Below the pieces are notes generated by a model that saw only the letters and a program-made list of their open reading frames with translations, had not been told where the DNA came from and ran no database searches. Both the position numbers and the translations under genes were made by a program. From positions 1 through 53,112 of the forward strand of contig JAJYRH010000017.1 of NCBI GenBank assembly GCA_021794205.1: 53,112 nt of DNA, given 5' to 3'. Within the stretch, counting starts at the first letter, position 1. Every line of letters begins with the position of its first letter. Of this stretch, positions 7,965 through 17,173 are shown one piece after another. Source of the stretch: a bacterium (GTDB lineage Bacteria; Vulcanimicrobiota; Vulcanimicrobiia; Vulcanimicrobiales; Vulcanimicrobiaceae).

Positions 7965-8093
7965 AATAGGGAAATCCTCCGAATATCGAGCGTAGCACCG
8001 CTGCGGAGAGAAAACTGTCTAAAAGTGACCGCTCGGCCGCTCGGCCTGCCGTTTCGGGGGAGAGCGTCCCCGCATTTTTGAATCTTTCGCTCG

Positions 8094-8432
8094 GTGAACG
8101 AAGAGAACCGCAGGCTCGTCTATTCGAGCGAGGGTGGGGCGATCGAGCCCCAGGCGAAGGCGCGTCCGGGGAGTGCGAAGCATGGCCACCCACTTCCGCC
8201 CGACGACGGCGTGGTTCGCATCGCCCGCGAACGGCGCCGCGCGGGTACGGCGAGCATCATCTATGGCGTCCCCGAACGCGAACTCGCCTCCACGGCGAAG
8301 GCGCTCAAGCAACACTGTGGCTGCGGCGGCACGGTGAAGAACGGCACGATCGAGATTCAGGGCGATCACCGGGAGCGCATCCTCGCATGGTTCGCCGCGC
8401 GCGGGACAAACGCAAAGCTCGCCGGCGGGTAG
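8094..8432 (+). CDS. SUI1/YciH-family translation initiation factor-like protein
   Basis: A 112-residue protein read from GTG 8094. The C-terminal 70 residues fit the SUI1 fold: RERRRAGTASIIYGVPERE, LKQHCGCGGTVKNG, IEIQGDHRERI and a closing KLAGG. Bacterial members resemble eukaryotic eIF1 and are thought to influence start-codon discrimination, although their role is not settled. The N-terminal 40 residues are a low-similarity extension. A long antisense frame at 8019-8510 is its shadow. Confidence 0.88.
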   Translation: MNEENRRLVYSSEGGAIEPQAKARPGSAKHGHPLPPDDGVVRIARERRRAGTASIIYGVPERELASTAKALKQHCGCGGTVKNGTIEIQGDHRERILAWFAARGTNAKLAGG

Positions 8433-8484
8433 CCGCGAAGATCGCCGACTGAAACACCACCGACGTGCTCGTCGTATAAGCGGC

Positions 8485-10590
8485 ATGCCATTCTCGAAGT
8501 CGGCACGCATTGCCGTCGTTACGACACTCTTAATCGCCCTCGGCTCTGCCGCCGCAGTCGCCGCCGCGCCGCCGGTGCTTCACGTACCGATGCTCGCGCA
8601 CGAGCCGACGATCGCCGGGCGCCTCGACGCGAGTTGGCACGGAGCGGCGCGAATTCGGCTCCGTTATGATTTCACCAATCGGCGACGAGCCGCGCACCCG
8701 CCCGTAGTCTATGTGGCCCAGGATCCTCAGGGTCTCGATGTCGCGTTCGTCGTCATCCAACATTCGCCGGTCATCGCATCGATGCTGAGCGACGGCCCCG
8801 GCGTCTTCGGTGACGACAACGTCCAAATCTCGCTCAACCCGCAAGGCGTGCAAGGCTTTTCCTATCAGTTTATCGCCAACGCGCGCGGGGCGCGCTTTCA
8901 AACCTCATCGGAGAACAGCGCGTACTCTCCGCACTGGAAGGCGGCGAGCCGTCGAACGAAGACGGGCTACGTCGTCACCATGCACGTTCCGTTTGCGGTC
9001 GTGCGTTCGGGAGGATCGCACGTGTGGAGAGTGCAGTTTCAACGCTTCGCGGTACACAGTAACGTCAGCGATATTTGGAGTTACAGTCCGAACGCGACCA
9101 ATCCGTTCGATACGCTGTACGTAGGGACGCTCGATGGCGTGAACCCGACGGGAACCCACGGAGCCGTTTCGAGCCGGCCGGCCCCGCGCTTTCAACCCTA
9201 TCTCCTCGGCGTCGCGCGCTCCGGCGCGGCGGGTGGATCGACCTCGCAGATCGGTTTCGATATGGCGGTGCCGATTACGCCGACGGCATCGTTCGTCGGC
9301 TCGTTCCACCCCGATTACTCGAACGTCGAGACCGATCAGCAAACGATCTCACCGACGGCGTTCCCCCGGCAATATCAAGAAGTCCGGCCGTTCTTTACTC
9401 AGGTGGGAAACGCGTTCAATTACACGCTCGGCTGCCAAAATTGCCCGCAGACGCTCTACACGCCCGCAATTCCGACCTTTCGCCAAGGGTACGGCGTCGA
9501 AGGAACGCAGGGCCCGCTCACCTTTGCCGGGTTCGATGCCGTCGGCAATCAACGAACCGATCTCGCCGACGCGCTGGATTTCTCGCACTCATCGAGCGGC
9601 GGCACCGAACAGGTCGATCTGCAACGAGTCACCGTAAATACTCCCGCGCTCCTCGATAATTCGAGTTCGCTCAACGGCGGATATTTTAGCACGCGCGGAC
9701 ACTGGTTCGTCTATGGAAACTACGCTCGCGAGGACGGCACGCTCGTCACCGACCCCAGCCAAGCCCATTACGGCGAGGTTGGCGCGGGAGTGAAAACGGC
9801 AAACACCGTATTCGTGCTGGCGCACCAATTCGTCGGGTCGCAATTCAATCCGGTCGATGGCTACGAGATGCAAAACGATATCGGTGGATACCTCTCGTTC
9901 GCGCAGCAAACGTTCCATTTTTCACCGACATCGAAGCTGCTTGACGTTTCGGTGTCGCTGGACGACGGAAAGTTTTGGAATCACCTCTCGCAGCCCGCGC
10001 AGAGCAACGCCGGCGACCAAATCAACGTCGACTTCAAAAATTTATGGTCGGTTCACGTCTTTCAGCAAAGTACGTTCGTATTGGCGTCGGACGGAGAGTA
10101 TCTCCCGTTTAGCGTCGGAAACGGCGCCTTCGTCGGCTACAATCTCAATTCGAACTACGGCAAGGGGCTGGCGTACGGCGAAGGGCCCTACTATCACGGT
10201 CAAGCCGCGAATTGGCAGTTCTTCGATACGATGCCGATCCGGCGTCGCTTGAGCTTCTCGCTGAATTTGAACGAAAATATCTACCACTCGCATCGCGCCG
10301 CGGAACCGTCGTTTCAGGAATGGCTGAATTCGGCGAGCTTCAATTGGCAATTTTCGCGCGACGCCTCGCTCTCCGTCGGCGCTCGGCGCATCAACGGGAT
10401 CGATCTGCCTACTTCGTATTTCGCGCCGACCTTTACGCCGGTCTTTGCCGATAATCTCAGCGCGGCATTCCACTACCTCCACGGCCATAACGAGTTCTAT
10501 CTCGTCTACGGCGATCCCAACGCGCTCACCACCACGCCGGCGGTGTTTTTCAAGTGGATCTTCTACGCCGGGGCTGAAAAAGGAACCTGA
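8485..10590 (+). CDS. DUF5916-type outer-membrane protein with CBM9-like N-terminal domain (paralog 1)
   Basis: A 701-residue exported protein. Residues 1-28 form a signal peptide (LLIALGSAAAVAAAPP). Residues about 30-220 look like the carbohydrate-binding-9-like sandwich that opens DUF5916 proteins (EPTIAGRLDASWHGAARI, VYVAQDPQGLDVAFVV, FGDDNVQISLNPQGV). The rest has the DUF5916 hallmark FHPDYSNVETDQQTISPTAF followed by EVRPFFTQ, and alternating aromatic strands expected of a beta-barrel. The physiological function of the family is unknown. A paralog follows after 9 bases and the last 131 bases before the stop are identical between the two. Confidence 0.85.
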   Translation: MPFSKSARIAVVTTLLIALGSAAAVAAAPPVLHVPMLAHEPTIAGRLDASWHGAARIRLRYDFTNRRRAAHPPVVYVAQDPQGLDVAFVVIQHSPVIASMLSDGPGVFGDDNVQISLNPQGVQGFSYQFIANARGARFQTSSENSAYSPHWKAASRRTKTGYVVTMHVPFAVVRSGGSHVWRVQFQRFAVHSNVSDIWSYSPNATNPFDTLYVGTLDGVNPTGTHGAVSSRPAPRFQPYLLGVARSGAAGGSTSQIGFDMAVPITPTASFVGSFHPDYSNVETDQQTISPTAFPRQYQEVRPFFTQVGNAFNYTLGCQNCPQTLYTPAIPTFRQGYGVEGTQGPLTFAGFDAVGNQRTDLADALDFSHSSSGGTEQVDLQRVTVNTPALLDNSSSLNGGYFSTRGHWFVYGNYAREDGTLVTDPSQAHYGEVGAGVKTANTVFVLAHQFVGSQFNPVDGYEMQNDIGGYLSFAQQTFHFSPTSKLLDVSVSLDDGKFWNHLSQPAQSNAGDQINVDFKNLWSVHVFQQSTFVLASDGEYLPFSVGNGAFVGYNLNSNYGKGLAYGEGPYYHGQAANWQFFDTMPIRRRLSFSLNLNENIYHSHRAAEPSFQEWLNSASFNWQFSRDASLSVGARRINGIDLPTSYFAPTFTPVFADNLSAAFHYLHGHNEFYLVYGDPNALTTTPAVFFKWIFYAGAEKGT
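10456..10586. repeat. 131-bp identical tract, copy 1 (DUF5916 3' end)
   Basis: Identical base for base to 12580-12710, 2124 bases downstream. The surrounding sequence of the two paralogs is much less similar, with many substitutions in the middle of the genes. This points to recent gene conversion or unequal recombination at the 3' ends. Confidence 0.9.
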
Positions 10591-10599
10591 GATTCCGAT

Positions 10600-12714
10600 A
10601 TGAATATCCCGCGCATGCGACGCTTTACATTGGCCGGCGCGCTTTTCGTTGCCGGCGCCATTTGCTCGCCGCTCATCGTTGCTGCCGCAACGTTACCGCA
10701 CGTACGGGTCCCGATACTGGCTAAGGAACCGGCGATGCACGGCCGGATCGACGCGAGCTGGGCCGGGGCTGCCCGAATCGTCTTGGGATACGATTTCACC
10801 AACCGCCGTCGCGTCTCGCACCCCACCGTCGTGTACGTCGCACAGGATCCGCAAGGACTCGATTTTGCGTTTCGCGTCAGCGAGCACTCCCGCGTCGTAG
10901 CTTCGACGGTGAGCAACGGCCCGGCGATCTTCGGCGACGATAGCATCCAGGTCTCACTCGAACCACAGGGGGTGCAGGGATTCGCCTATCAGTTTTCCGC
11001 GAACCCGCGTGGAGCGCACTACCAAACTTCCTCCGAAAACAGCTCGTATACGCCGCAATGGCTCTCGCGGGGAAGAATTACCAAAAGCGGCTACACGGTA
11101 ACGATGCACGTCCCGTTTCATATCATTCGCTCGGGTGGATCGCACGCGTGGAGGGCACAATTCGCACGCTTCGATCTCAAAGCGAACAGCCTTCAAGTCT
11201 GGAGCTACGACGCCGAAGCGACATCGCCGACCCTCGCTCTCTATTCGGGCACGCTTACCGGCGTTGCGATCGGGGCCGGGAAAAAAGCCAAGTCCACGCG
11301 CCCGAAAGCACGCTTCCAGCCCTATCTTCTGGGTGTCGCGCGCTCCGGCACCGCGGGCGGCTGGACCTCGCAGGTCGGGCTCGATATGGCGGTGCCGATT
11401 ACGCCGACGGCTTCATTCGTGGGGTCGTTCCATCCGGACTATTCCAATGTCGAGATCGACCAGCAGTCGATCTCGCCGACGGCCTTTCCGCGCATGTATC
11501 AAGAGGTTCGTCCCTTTTTTACGCAAGTCGCAAATGCCTTTGGAAACTTTGCATGCAACGTATCGTGTCCGTCGGTACTCTATACGCCCGCAATTCCGAC
11601 CTTTCGTCAAGGGTACGGAGTAGAGGGAACCCAGGGACCATTTTCGTTCTCCGGGTTCGACGCCGTTGGGGCGAACCGAACCGATCTTGCGGAGGCACTT
11701 GACTTTACGGTGCAAAATGCGCGCGAAAGCTACGGAATAAACGCAAATAGCGTAACCGCCGCAACGCCGACGTTCGTCGATTCGACGGCGTTGCTCAGTG
11801 GCGGTTTTATCGATAATAAGAACCATGTGGGTGTTTTTGCAAACTATGCGCGCGAGAATGGAACATTTGTTACGAATCCATCTCAAGCGCGCTACGGTGA
11901 ACTTGGGACGTTTTACCAAACCGCCAATACTTATGCCGGCGTAGCGCGTCAATTCATCGGCTCGCAATTCAGTCCTATCGATGCTTACCTACAACAAAAC
12001 AATACTGCAGGGTACGATGTGTTTGCGCGCCACGTCTTTCATATGCCGCCGAAATCAAAACTGCTCGATATTCAGGCCTCCGCCGTCGGTACGCGTTTTT
12101 GGAATGATGCTTCACAAATCGCGCAAGCGCAAAACGTGGTTCAGGTGAACGTTGATTTTAGAAGCCTGTGGACGATCGACGCCTCCGATGGTTCGATGTT
12201 CGTGAGATCGTCGGACGGAGAGTTGTTGCCGTTTAACGTCGGTAACGGTGGGCTGCTCGGATACAAGTTAAATTCAAATTTTCCGTTAGGGATAGCTTTT
12301 GGAAATGGTTCTTACTATCATGGGCATGCGTCGAATTGGCAGTTCTTCGATACGCTGCCGATCCGGCGTCGGCTGAGCTTCTCCCTGAATTTGAACGAAA
12401 ACATCTACGCGTCGCACCTGGCGGCCGAACCATCCTTCCGGCAATGGCTGAATTCGGCGAGCTTCAATTGGCAATTTTCACGCGCGGCTTCGTTTTCACT
12501 CGGCGCTCGGCGCATCAACGGAATCGATCTGCCCACATCGTATTTCGCGCCGAGCTTTACCCCGGTCTTCGCCGATAACCTCAGCGCGGCATTCCACTAC
12601 CTCCACGGCCATAACGAGTTCTATCTCGTCTACGGCGATCCCAACGCGCTCACCACCACGCCGGCGGTGTTTTTCAAGTGGATCTTCTACGCCGGGGCTG
12701 AAAAAGGAACGTAG
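10600..12714 (+). CDS. DUF5916-type outer-membrane protein with CBM9-like N-terminal domain (paralog 2)
   Basis: A 704-residue paralog of the preceding gene, 9 bases downstream and presumably co-transcribed. It has a signal peptide (residues 1-30, ending SPLIVAAATLP), the CBM9-like domain (EPAMHGRIDASWAGAARI, FGDDSIQVSLEPQGV), and the barrel with FHPDYSNVEIDQQSISPTAF and EVRPFFTQ. The pair diverges most in the central barrel region (about 11700-12330), where surface loops would lie and where the second gene is also more AT-rich. The C-terminal region is nearly identical. The pair could have distinct ligand specificities on a shared barrel (inference). Confidence 0.85.
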   Translation: MNIPRMRRFTLAGALFVAGAICSPLIVAAATLPHVRVPILAKEPAMHGRIDASWAGAARIVLGYDFTNRRRVSHPTVVYVAQDPQGLDFAFRVSEHSRVVASTVSNGPAIFGDDSIQVSLEPQGVQGFAYQFSANPRGAHYQTSSENSSYTPQWLSRGRITKSGYTVTMHVPFHIIRSGGSHAWRAQFARFDLKANSLQVWSYDAEATSPTLALYSGTLTGVAIGAGKKAKSTRPKARFQPYLLGVARSGTAGGWTSQVGLDMAVPITPTASFVGSFHPDYSNVEIDQQSISPTAFPRMYQEVRPFFTQVANAFGNFACNVSCPSVLYTPAIPTFRQGYGVEGTQGPFSFSGFDAVGANRTDLAEALDFTVQNARESYGINANSVTAATPTFVDSTALLSGGFIDNKNHVGVFANYARENGTFVTNPSQARYGELGTFYQTANTYAGVARQFIGSQFSPIDAYLQQNNTAGYDVFARHVFHMPPKSKLLDIQASAVGTRFWNDASQIAQAQNVVQVNVDFRSLWTIDASDGSMFVRSSDGELLPFNVGNGGLLGYKLNSNFPLGIAFGNGSYYHGHASNWQFFDTLPIRRRLSFSLNLNENIYASHLAAEPSFRQWLNSASFNWQFSRAASFSLGARRINGIDLPTSYFAPSFTPVFADNLSAAFHYLHGHNEFYLVYGDPNALTTTPAVFFKWIFYAGAEKGT
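12580..12710. repeat. 131-bp identical tract, copy 2 (DUF5916 3' end)
   Basis: Partner of 10456-10586. Identity stops one base before the stop codon of each gene. Confidence 0.9.
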
Positions 12715-12732
12715 CGCGCGAAAGACCCGAAC

Positions 12733-14061
12733 ATGGTTGCGAAGATACCAGGGCCGAGCCGAGGTGAAACGTTCGCCCGGCTCGGCATGCAGCCGTTCCT
12801 TCGGTTACCGGCGTTTTTAGCCGAAATTGCCGAACGGTACGGTCCGATCGCGTCGTTTCAAATTCCGTTTCGGCGCTTTCTCTTTCTCAACGATCCAGAG
12901 CAGATCAAAGACGTGCTCGTGACGCAGCAGCACGCGTTCGTGAAATCCGAGGGAGGGCGCGCGCTGCGCCGCCTACTCGGAAACGGCCTCCTTACGAGTG
13001 AGGAACCGGAACACCGGCAGATGCGCAGGATCGTACAGCCGGCATTCCATCGCGGCCGCATCGCCGCGTACGCTCGGGCAATGCTCGCGCATGCGACCCG
13101 CTGGTGCGAGGAACGAAGCGCAGAGGAGCGGGTCGAGATGCACGCGGCAATGAGCGAGTTAACGCTACGCATCGCGAGCGAGACGCTCTTCGGCGTCGAT
13201 GCGGGCGAGCGCGCGAGTGAGGTGCGCGCCGCACTGCGGGCGACGATGGAGAGCTATCCCTCCGGGATCGGTCCGCTCGGGCAGCTTCGTTCGCGGCTAG
13301 GATTTCTGTCCGCAACGCGACGCTTCAATGACGCGCGTTCGCGACTCGATACGATCGTCTATGGGCTCATCGCGCAACGGCGAGCGAACGCCGAACAGGG
13401 CGGCGACGCGCTTTCGCTCCTGATCGCTGCCGAGGACGCGGAGGACGGCTATCGTCCAACCGATCGTCAGGTCCGCGACGAAGCGCTCACGCTCTTCCTC
13501 GCCGGGCACGAAACCACCGCCAACGCGCTCATCTGGACGTGGTATCTCCTCGCGCGGCACCCCGAGGTGGAGCGGCGCTTGCACGAAGAAGTCGATGCCG
13601 CCGATTTTTCGCGCGATCCGATCGAGCTCGCGGCGAGCCTCGAGTTCACGCGGCGCGTCTTTCGCGAATCGATGCGCCTCTATCCGCCGGCGTGGATCTT
13701 CGGGCGCGAGGCGCGCGAACGCATAACGCTTGTCGGCGGCTACGATGTGGAGGCCGGGACGACCGTCCTCATATCGCCGCTCGTACTGCATCGTCGCCTC
13801 GATCTTTTCCCGCAGCCGGAGCGCTTCGATCCCGACCGATGGGTCCGTACCGAAGTACCGCCGTTTGCCTATGTGCCCTTCGGAGGCGGCGCGCGTCGAT
13901 GCATCGGCGAGGAATTTGCGTGGACCGAGGGCGTGCTCGTGCTCGCGAGACTCGCGCGCGCATTTCGATTCGCGTTGTGCGAGGAGGGCGTGCTGGAGAC
14001 GGTACCGCTCGTGACGTTACGTCCGAAAGGCCCCGTCGCCATGTGGGTCAGGAAACGCTAA
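12733..14061 (+). CDS. Cytochrome P450
   Basis: A 442-residue soluble bacterial P450 monooxygenase; substrate unknown. It has the N-terminal IPGPSRG, the I-helix AGHETTA (residues about 257-263) with the acid/threonine pair for oxygen activation, ExxR with Glu312 and Arg315, and the heme loop [10 protein letters not shown] with proximal Cys390. The general look ([16 protein letters not shown]) resembles class I P450s of the CYP102/CYP110-like group that act on fatty acids or terpenes. No ferredoxin or reductase gene lies nearby. It starts 18 bases after the DUF5916 gene, so it probably belongs to that operon. Its end overlaps the convergent toxin gene by 14 bases. Confidence 0.95.
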   Translation: MVAKIPGPSRGETFARLGMQPFLRLPAFLAEIAERYGPIASFQIPFRRFLFLNDPEQIKDVLVTQQHAFVKSEGGRALRRLLGNGLLTSEEPEHRQMRRIVQPAFHRGRIAAYARAMLAHATRWCEERSAEERVEMHAAMSELTLRIASETLFGVDAGERASEVRAALRATMESYPSGIGPLGQLRSRLGFLSATRRFNDARSRLDTIVYGLIAQRRANAEQGGDALSLLIAAEDAEDGYRPTDRQVRDEALTLFLAGHETTANALIWTWYLLARHPEVERRLHEEVDAADFSRDPIELAASLEFTRRVFRESMRLYPPAWIFGREARERITLVGGYDVEAGTTVLISPLVLHRRLDLFPQPERFDPDRWVRTEVPPFAYVPFGGGARRCIGEEFAWTEGVLVLARLARAFRFALCEEGVLETVPLVTLRPKGPVAMWVRKR

Positions 14062-14380
14062 AGCCAATTGCAAAGGCGACCTGCTCTCGAATACCACGCA
14101 ATTGTATCTCTTCGATTCGCGATAAAGTAAGCGTCACGCGTTGCTTTGCAACACTGGTGATGTGGTGCGCGAGCGTCCACGATACACGCGACGCGCCATT
14201 ATCCGGCGTCGGGTCGATGCGCTGAGAGAAGGTGGGGTGAGCGAGATTCTGGTCGGTGGTAAGCGGCACGACCAGCAGATTTGGGTAGCTCTCCGGAAAG
14301 AGTTCGGAATGGCCAACGACGACGGCCGGACGAAGTTTATTAGGGTCGCGCGCGAGAGCACCGCTTCGCCAGTCGACCAA
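14048..14380 (-). CDS. MazF/PemK-like toxin (mRNA endoribonuclease)
   Basis: A 110-residue product from TTG 14380. Family-like sequence continues upstream of this codon ([12 protein letters not shown]), so translation may begin slightly earlier and overlap the antitoxin stop at 14404. It carries the PemK pattern: VDWRSG near the N-terminus, [19 protein letters not shown] and [14 protein letters not shown]. Such toxins cleave RNA when the antitoxin is lost. It follows the RHH antitoxin gene on the same strand, the usual order for this type II module. Confidence 0.85.
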   Translation of the reverse strand: MVDWRSGALARDPNKLRPAVVVGHSELFPESYPNLLVVPLTTDQNLAHPTFSQRIDPTPDNGASRVSWTLAHHITSVAKQRVTLTLSRIEEIQLRGIREQVAFAIGFSVS

Positions 14381-14403
14381 GACGATCGAACCGGCAGGGG
14401 GGT

Positions 14404-14646
14404 TCAGCGCGGTTCTCCCGCGGGGATGGCGTAGGATTCAAGTTCCTCACGTGCTTCGGGGTGCTCGGTGACGTATGCGACGATTCGCTCGCCCTCCGCT
14501 CGTATTGCCGACCGACGCACGCGGCGTGCCTCGGCCTCTGCAAGATCGCGCACGAGAGCGCTGACACCGAGGCCACGAGCGCGGGCAAGCTCCTGGAGTG
14601 TCTCCCGGTCCTTGGGGGCGAGCCTGATAGTTAGGGTATCCGCCAT
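14404..14646 (-). CDS. Ribbon-helix-helix (CopG-like) antitoxin
   Basis: An 80-residue protein. Residues 1-45 (TLTIRLAPKDRETLQELA, GVSALVRDLAEAE) fit a ribbon-helix-helix DNA-binding domain. The acidic C-terminal part (TEHPEAREELESY) would wrap around the MazF-like toxin. It lies directly upstream of the toxin gene and behind a recognisable promoter, so it presumably represses its own operon. Confidence 0.85.
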   Translation of the reverse strand: MADTLTIRLAPKDRETLQELARARGLGVSALVRDLAEAEARRVRRSAIRAEGERIVAYVTEHPEAREELESYAIPAGEPR

Positions 14647-14655
14647 CGTTGTGCG

Positions 14656-14684
14656 ATTGTAACACGGAGGCGTGTCACCGACAA
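14656..14684 (-). promoter_or_regulatory. Sigma-70-type promoter of the toxin-antitoxin operon
   Basis: Read on the minus strand, TTGTCG (14684-14679) and TACAAT (14661-14656) are separated by 17 bases, close to the consensus -35 and -10. The -10 ends 9 bases from the antitoxin ATG, so the transcript has a very short leader. The inverted repeat at 14663-14700 covers the spacer and -35, as expected of an autoregulatory operator. Confidence 0.6.
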
Positions 14685-14700
14685 GTGTCGCGCCTCCGTG
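14663..14700. terminator. 10-bp perfect inverted repeat: kamA terminator and/or antitoxin operator
   Basis: CACGGAGGCG (14663-14672) pairs perfectly with CGCCTCCGTG (14691-14700). It starts 10 bases beyond the kamA stop, so it could end that transcript, although only TT follows the stem. It also overlaps the toxin-antitoxin promoter and could be bound by the RHH antitoxin. The two roles are not exclusive. Confidence 0.55.
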
Positions 14701-14709
14701 CGATCGCTT

Positions 14710-16083
14710 TTATGCAAGGACGAGCTGTTCGCTGGCAGCGCCGGCCTTCCGGAGCGCTTCGGCGATCATCTGCTCCTGGAGCTCCGGTACGATCCATCGT
14801 GCTTGTGCGTCGGGCGAGAGTTTGTCGATCGGATCGAAGTAGAGAAACGCCTTGCCCGGCTTGACGCTCGGAGCAGCATAGACGGCGATCCCGTTCTCGC
14901 GATCGTAATACTCGTAGGAATGAACGTCGCGTTTACCGCCGCCGCCCGGCGCGTCGCAAACGAAGGTCGGCGTATTGAAGCCGGCGGTGCTTCCGCGTAC
15001 GAACTTCTCGGTCTCGGTCGCCGTCTGAATGGTCGTGCGAAGCTCTTCGACGCCCTTCACCATATCGTGCATGTAGACGTAATACGGATGCACGTTGACG
15101 TGCCCGAGCCGCTTGACGAGCATCGCCATGCGTTCGGGGGTGTCGTTGACGCCGCGGATCAGCACCGACTGGTTCCGGGTAAAGATCCCGCGTTCGAAGA
15201 GCATACCCATCGCCTTTTGCGTGATCCACGTGATCTCTTCGGGTGCGTTAAAGTGCGTGTGCAAGACGACGTCTTTGCCGAGCTTGCGGCCGCGTTCGAC
15301 GATGGCGGCGATCGCATCGAGCCACTCGGTATGCGTGATGATCTTCATCGGCATGATCGCCGGGCCTTTGGTGGCGAAGCGCATGCGGCGCACGTGCGGA
15401 ATATCGAGCAGTGCGTTGCCGATGAGTTCGATGTTCTTCGGCGGCAATTGATAGGTGTCGCCGCCGGAGATCACGATATCCTCGAGCTCCGGGCGCTCGC
15501 TGATATATTGAAACGCTTGCTGCCACTGCGCGGGCGTCTTGGCGAGCGAGACTTTATCCACTTCCTCGGTATCGGGGCCGATCGCGTAGCTGCGCGTGCA
15601 GAAGCGGCAATAGACCGGGCAAACGTTGAGCGGCAGGAAGAGCGCCTTATCGGTGTAGCGGTGCACGAGCCCCGGTACCGGAGAATCGTCCTGTTCGTGC
15701 AGCGAATCGAGCGTCAGGCGCGGGTGGTCGGGGAGCAACGAGCTCGCCATCGGAATGAATTGCCGACGGATCGGATCGTTGTGCGGGTCGTTCCAATCGA
15801 TGAGCGAGAGCGCGTAGGGCGAGACGCGCACGGCCATCGGCGCGTGGGCGAAGCCCGCTTCGATATCGGCGACGAACTCCGGCGGCGCCAGGTCGCGAAT
15901 GGTTCCGACCAACTCTTCGGGCGTCTTGATCGAATGTTTCTGTTGCCAGAGATGGTCGAGGAAGGTCGCTTCGTCGACCTCGCGATACGCGGGCACGTGG
16001 CGCCAAAATTCGCCCTGCTTGAGATTCTTATACGCAAATTGCGATTCTGCCGCCGCCGGCTTTTTATGGACGATCTCGCTCAT
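14710..16083 (-). CDS. kamA: Lysine 2,3-aminomutase
   Basis: A 457-residue radical-SAM, PLP-dependent enzyme that converts L-lysine to L-beta-lysine. The [4Fe-4S]/SAM motif CxxxCxxC is Cys155, Cys159, Cys162 (CPVYCRFC). The PLP lysine is Lys384 in the PGGGGK motif. Other family blocks are VISGGDTYQL, HTHFNAPEEIT, RGVNDTPERM and VHPYYVYMHDMVKG. The length matches clostridial-type KamA rather than the shorter EpmB. It is the last gene of an lrp-kdd-kamA run, 28 bases behind kdd. A full-length antisense open frame (14698-16101) is a shadow. Confidence 0.95.
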   Translation of the reverse strand: MSEIVHKKPAAAESQFAYKNLKQGEFWRHVPAYREVDEATFLDHLWQQKHSIKTPEELVGTIRDLAPPEFVADIEAGFAHAPMAVRVSPYALSLIDWNDPHNDPIRRQFIPMASSLLPDHPRLTLDSLHEQDDSPVPGLVHRYTDKALFLPLNVCPVYCRFCTRSYAIGPDTEEVDKVSLAKTPAQWQQAFQYISERPELEDIVISGGDTYQLPPKNIELIGNALLDIPHVRRMRFATKGPAIMPMKIITHTEWLDAIAAIVERGRKLGKDVVLHTHFNAPEEITWITQKAMGMLFERGIFTRNQSVLIRGVNDTPERMAMLVKRLGHVNVHPYYVYMHDMVKGVEELRTTIQTATETEKFVRGSTAGFNTPTFVCDAPGGGGKRDVHSYEYYDRENGIAVYAAPSVKPGKAFLYFDPIDKLSPDAQARWIVPELQEQMIAEALRKAGAASEQLVLA

Positions 16084-16111
16084 GGTCGCTGCCTCCGATA
16101 GATGGGTGGGA

Positions 16112-17173
16112 TTACGAACGCGCGTATTTCGCGTTGAAATAAGAATGGATCGCCGGAAAATCGCGAAGCGTCTGCAACGCGATCTCAGCGTGGTTTCGGG
16201 CGTACCCGTTGCCGACGATCATCGTGATATCTTTCGCCGCACCTTCGGCTCCGAGTGCTGCTGCGGTGAACGAGGTCGACATCGAGAAGAAATAGAGCGT
16301 CCCGTCGTCCTTCGTCGAGAGGATCGACGCGAGCTCCGTTCCGGGAACGTTCACGCAATTAATCACGACGTCGGCGAGTTCGGGAAGCAGCGCTTCCACC
16401 TGTCCGCTCACGCCGAGCGTATCGCGTGCGTCGGCGACGACGAACGCATCGACATATCCCTCGCGCCGAAGGAGTTGCGCCGCTTCGGTCTCCGAACTCG
16501 GGGCGATGCCGATCACGCGCCCGCTCGCCCCGACGGCGCGTTTGGCGTGCGCGCACGAAAGCATGCCGCTCTTGCCGTCGGCACCGATGACGACGACGTT
16601 TTGCCCCGGTTTGCAGAGCCGGGCGACTTGCGCCGGCGCGCCCGCGACATCGAGCACCGCGAGGGCGACGTTCTCATCGATATCCTCGGGAAGCTTCGAC
16701 CACAGGCTCCGCTCGAACAGGATAGCGCTGCCTTCAATCCAGATGCGCCCCGTCTTCGTGCAGACGCGCGTGATCCGGCGAACGTGCAGCGGGGTGAGTG
16801 TGAGCGAGACGAGCGATGCGATCCGGTCGCCGACCTTCAGTGCGATGCGGTCGCGGAGCCGCTCGCCGACCGCAGCGACGCGCCCGATAAACATGCCGCC
16901 GCTCCCGGTGACCGGGTTGTGCTGCTTGCCGCGCGTCGCGACGATATTCGCAACGTGCGCGCCGATACGCGTTTCGTCGCCCTCTTCGGCGTCGGCGATC
17001 TGTTTGAACGATGCCGAATCGATATTGAGAACTTCGACGTCGCAGAGAATTTCATTCGCGCGGGCGACCGGCGTATTATCGAGGCGCAGCGCGCTCTGCG
17101 GCATAGCGCCGGCGGGTTCGAGCACGCGATGCGTGCCGAGAGGATGGAGCGATGCGTCGACGGTTGTCGTCAT
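16112..17173 (-). CDS. kdd: L-erythro-3,5-diaminohexanoate dehydrogenase
   Basis: A 353-residue NAD-dependent enzyme of the lysine fermentation pathway; it oxidatively deaminates 3,5-diaminohexanoate to 5-amino-3-oxohexanoate. Recognised by LGTHRVLEPAGAMPQSA at the N-terminus, VLNIDSASFKQI, GSGGMFIGRV, the nucleotide-binding VIGADGKSGML and the C-terminal MIVGNGYARNHAE. Its ATG overlaps the stop of the Lrp-type gene (ATGA), and kamA follows. The intervening 5,6-aminomutase (kamDE) and later kce/kal genes are not in this window. Confidence 0.92.
   Translation of the reverse strand: MTTTVDASLHPLGTHRVLEPAGAMPQSALRLDNTPVARANEILCDVEVLNIDSASFKQIADAEEGDETRIGAHVANIVATRGKQHNPVTGSGGMFIGRVAAVGERLRDRIALKVGDRIASLVSLTLTPLHVRRITRVCTKTGRIWIEGSAILFERSLWSKLPEDIDENVALAVLDVAGAPAQVARLCKPGQNVVVIGADGKSGMLSCAHAKRAVGASGRVIGIAPSSETEAAQLLRREGYVDAFVVADARDTLGVSGQVEALLPELADVVINCVNVPGTELASILSTKDDGTLYFFSMSTSFTAAALGAEGAAKDITMIVGNGYARNHAEIALQTLRDFPAIHSYFNAKYARS

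Noticed and set aside
8019-8510. 163-codon minus-strand open frame
   Set aside because: Antisense to the SUI1-like gene, which has clear CGCGGTVKNG and IEIQGDHRE motifs.
14698-16101. 467-codon plus-strand open frame opposite kamA
   Set aside because: It is the exact antisense of a well-conserved kamA gene; the product is Arg/Asp-rich with no recognisable domain, typical of shadow frames in GC-rich DNA.
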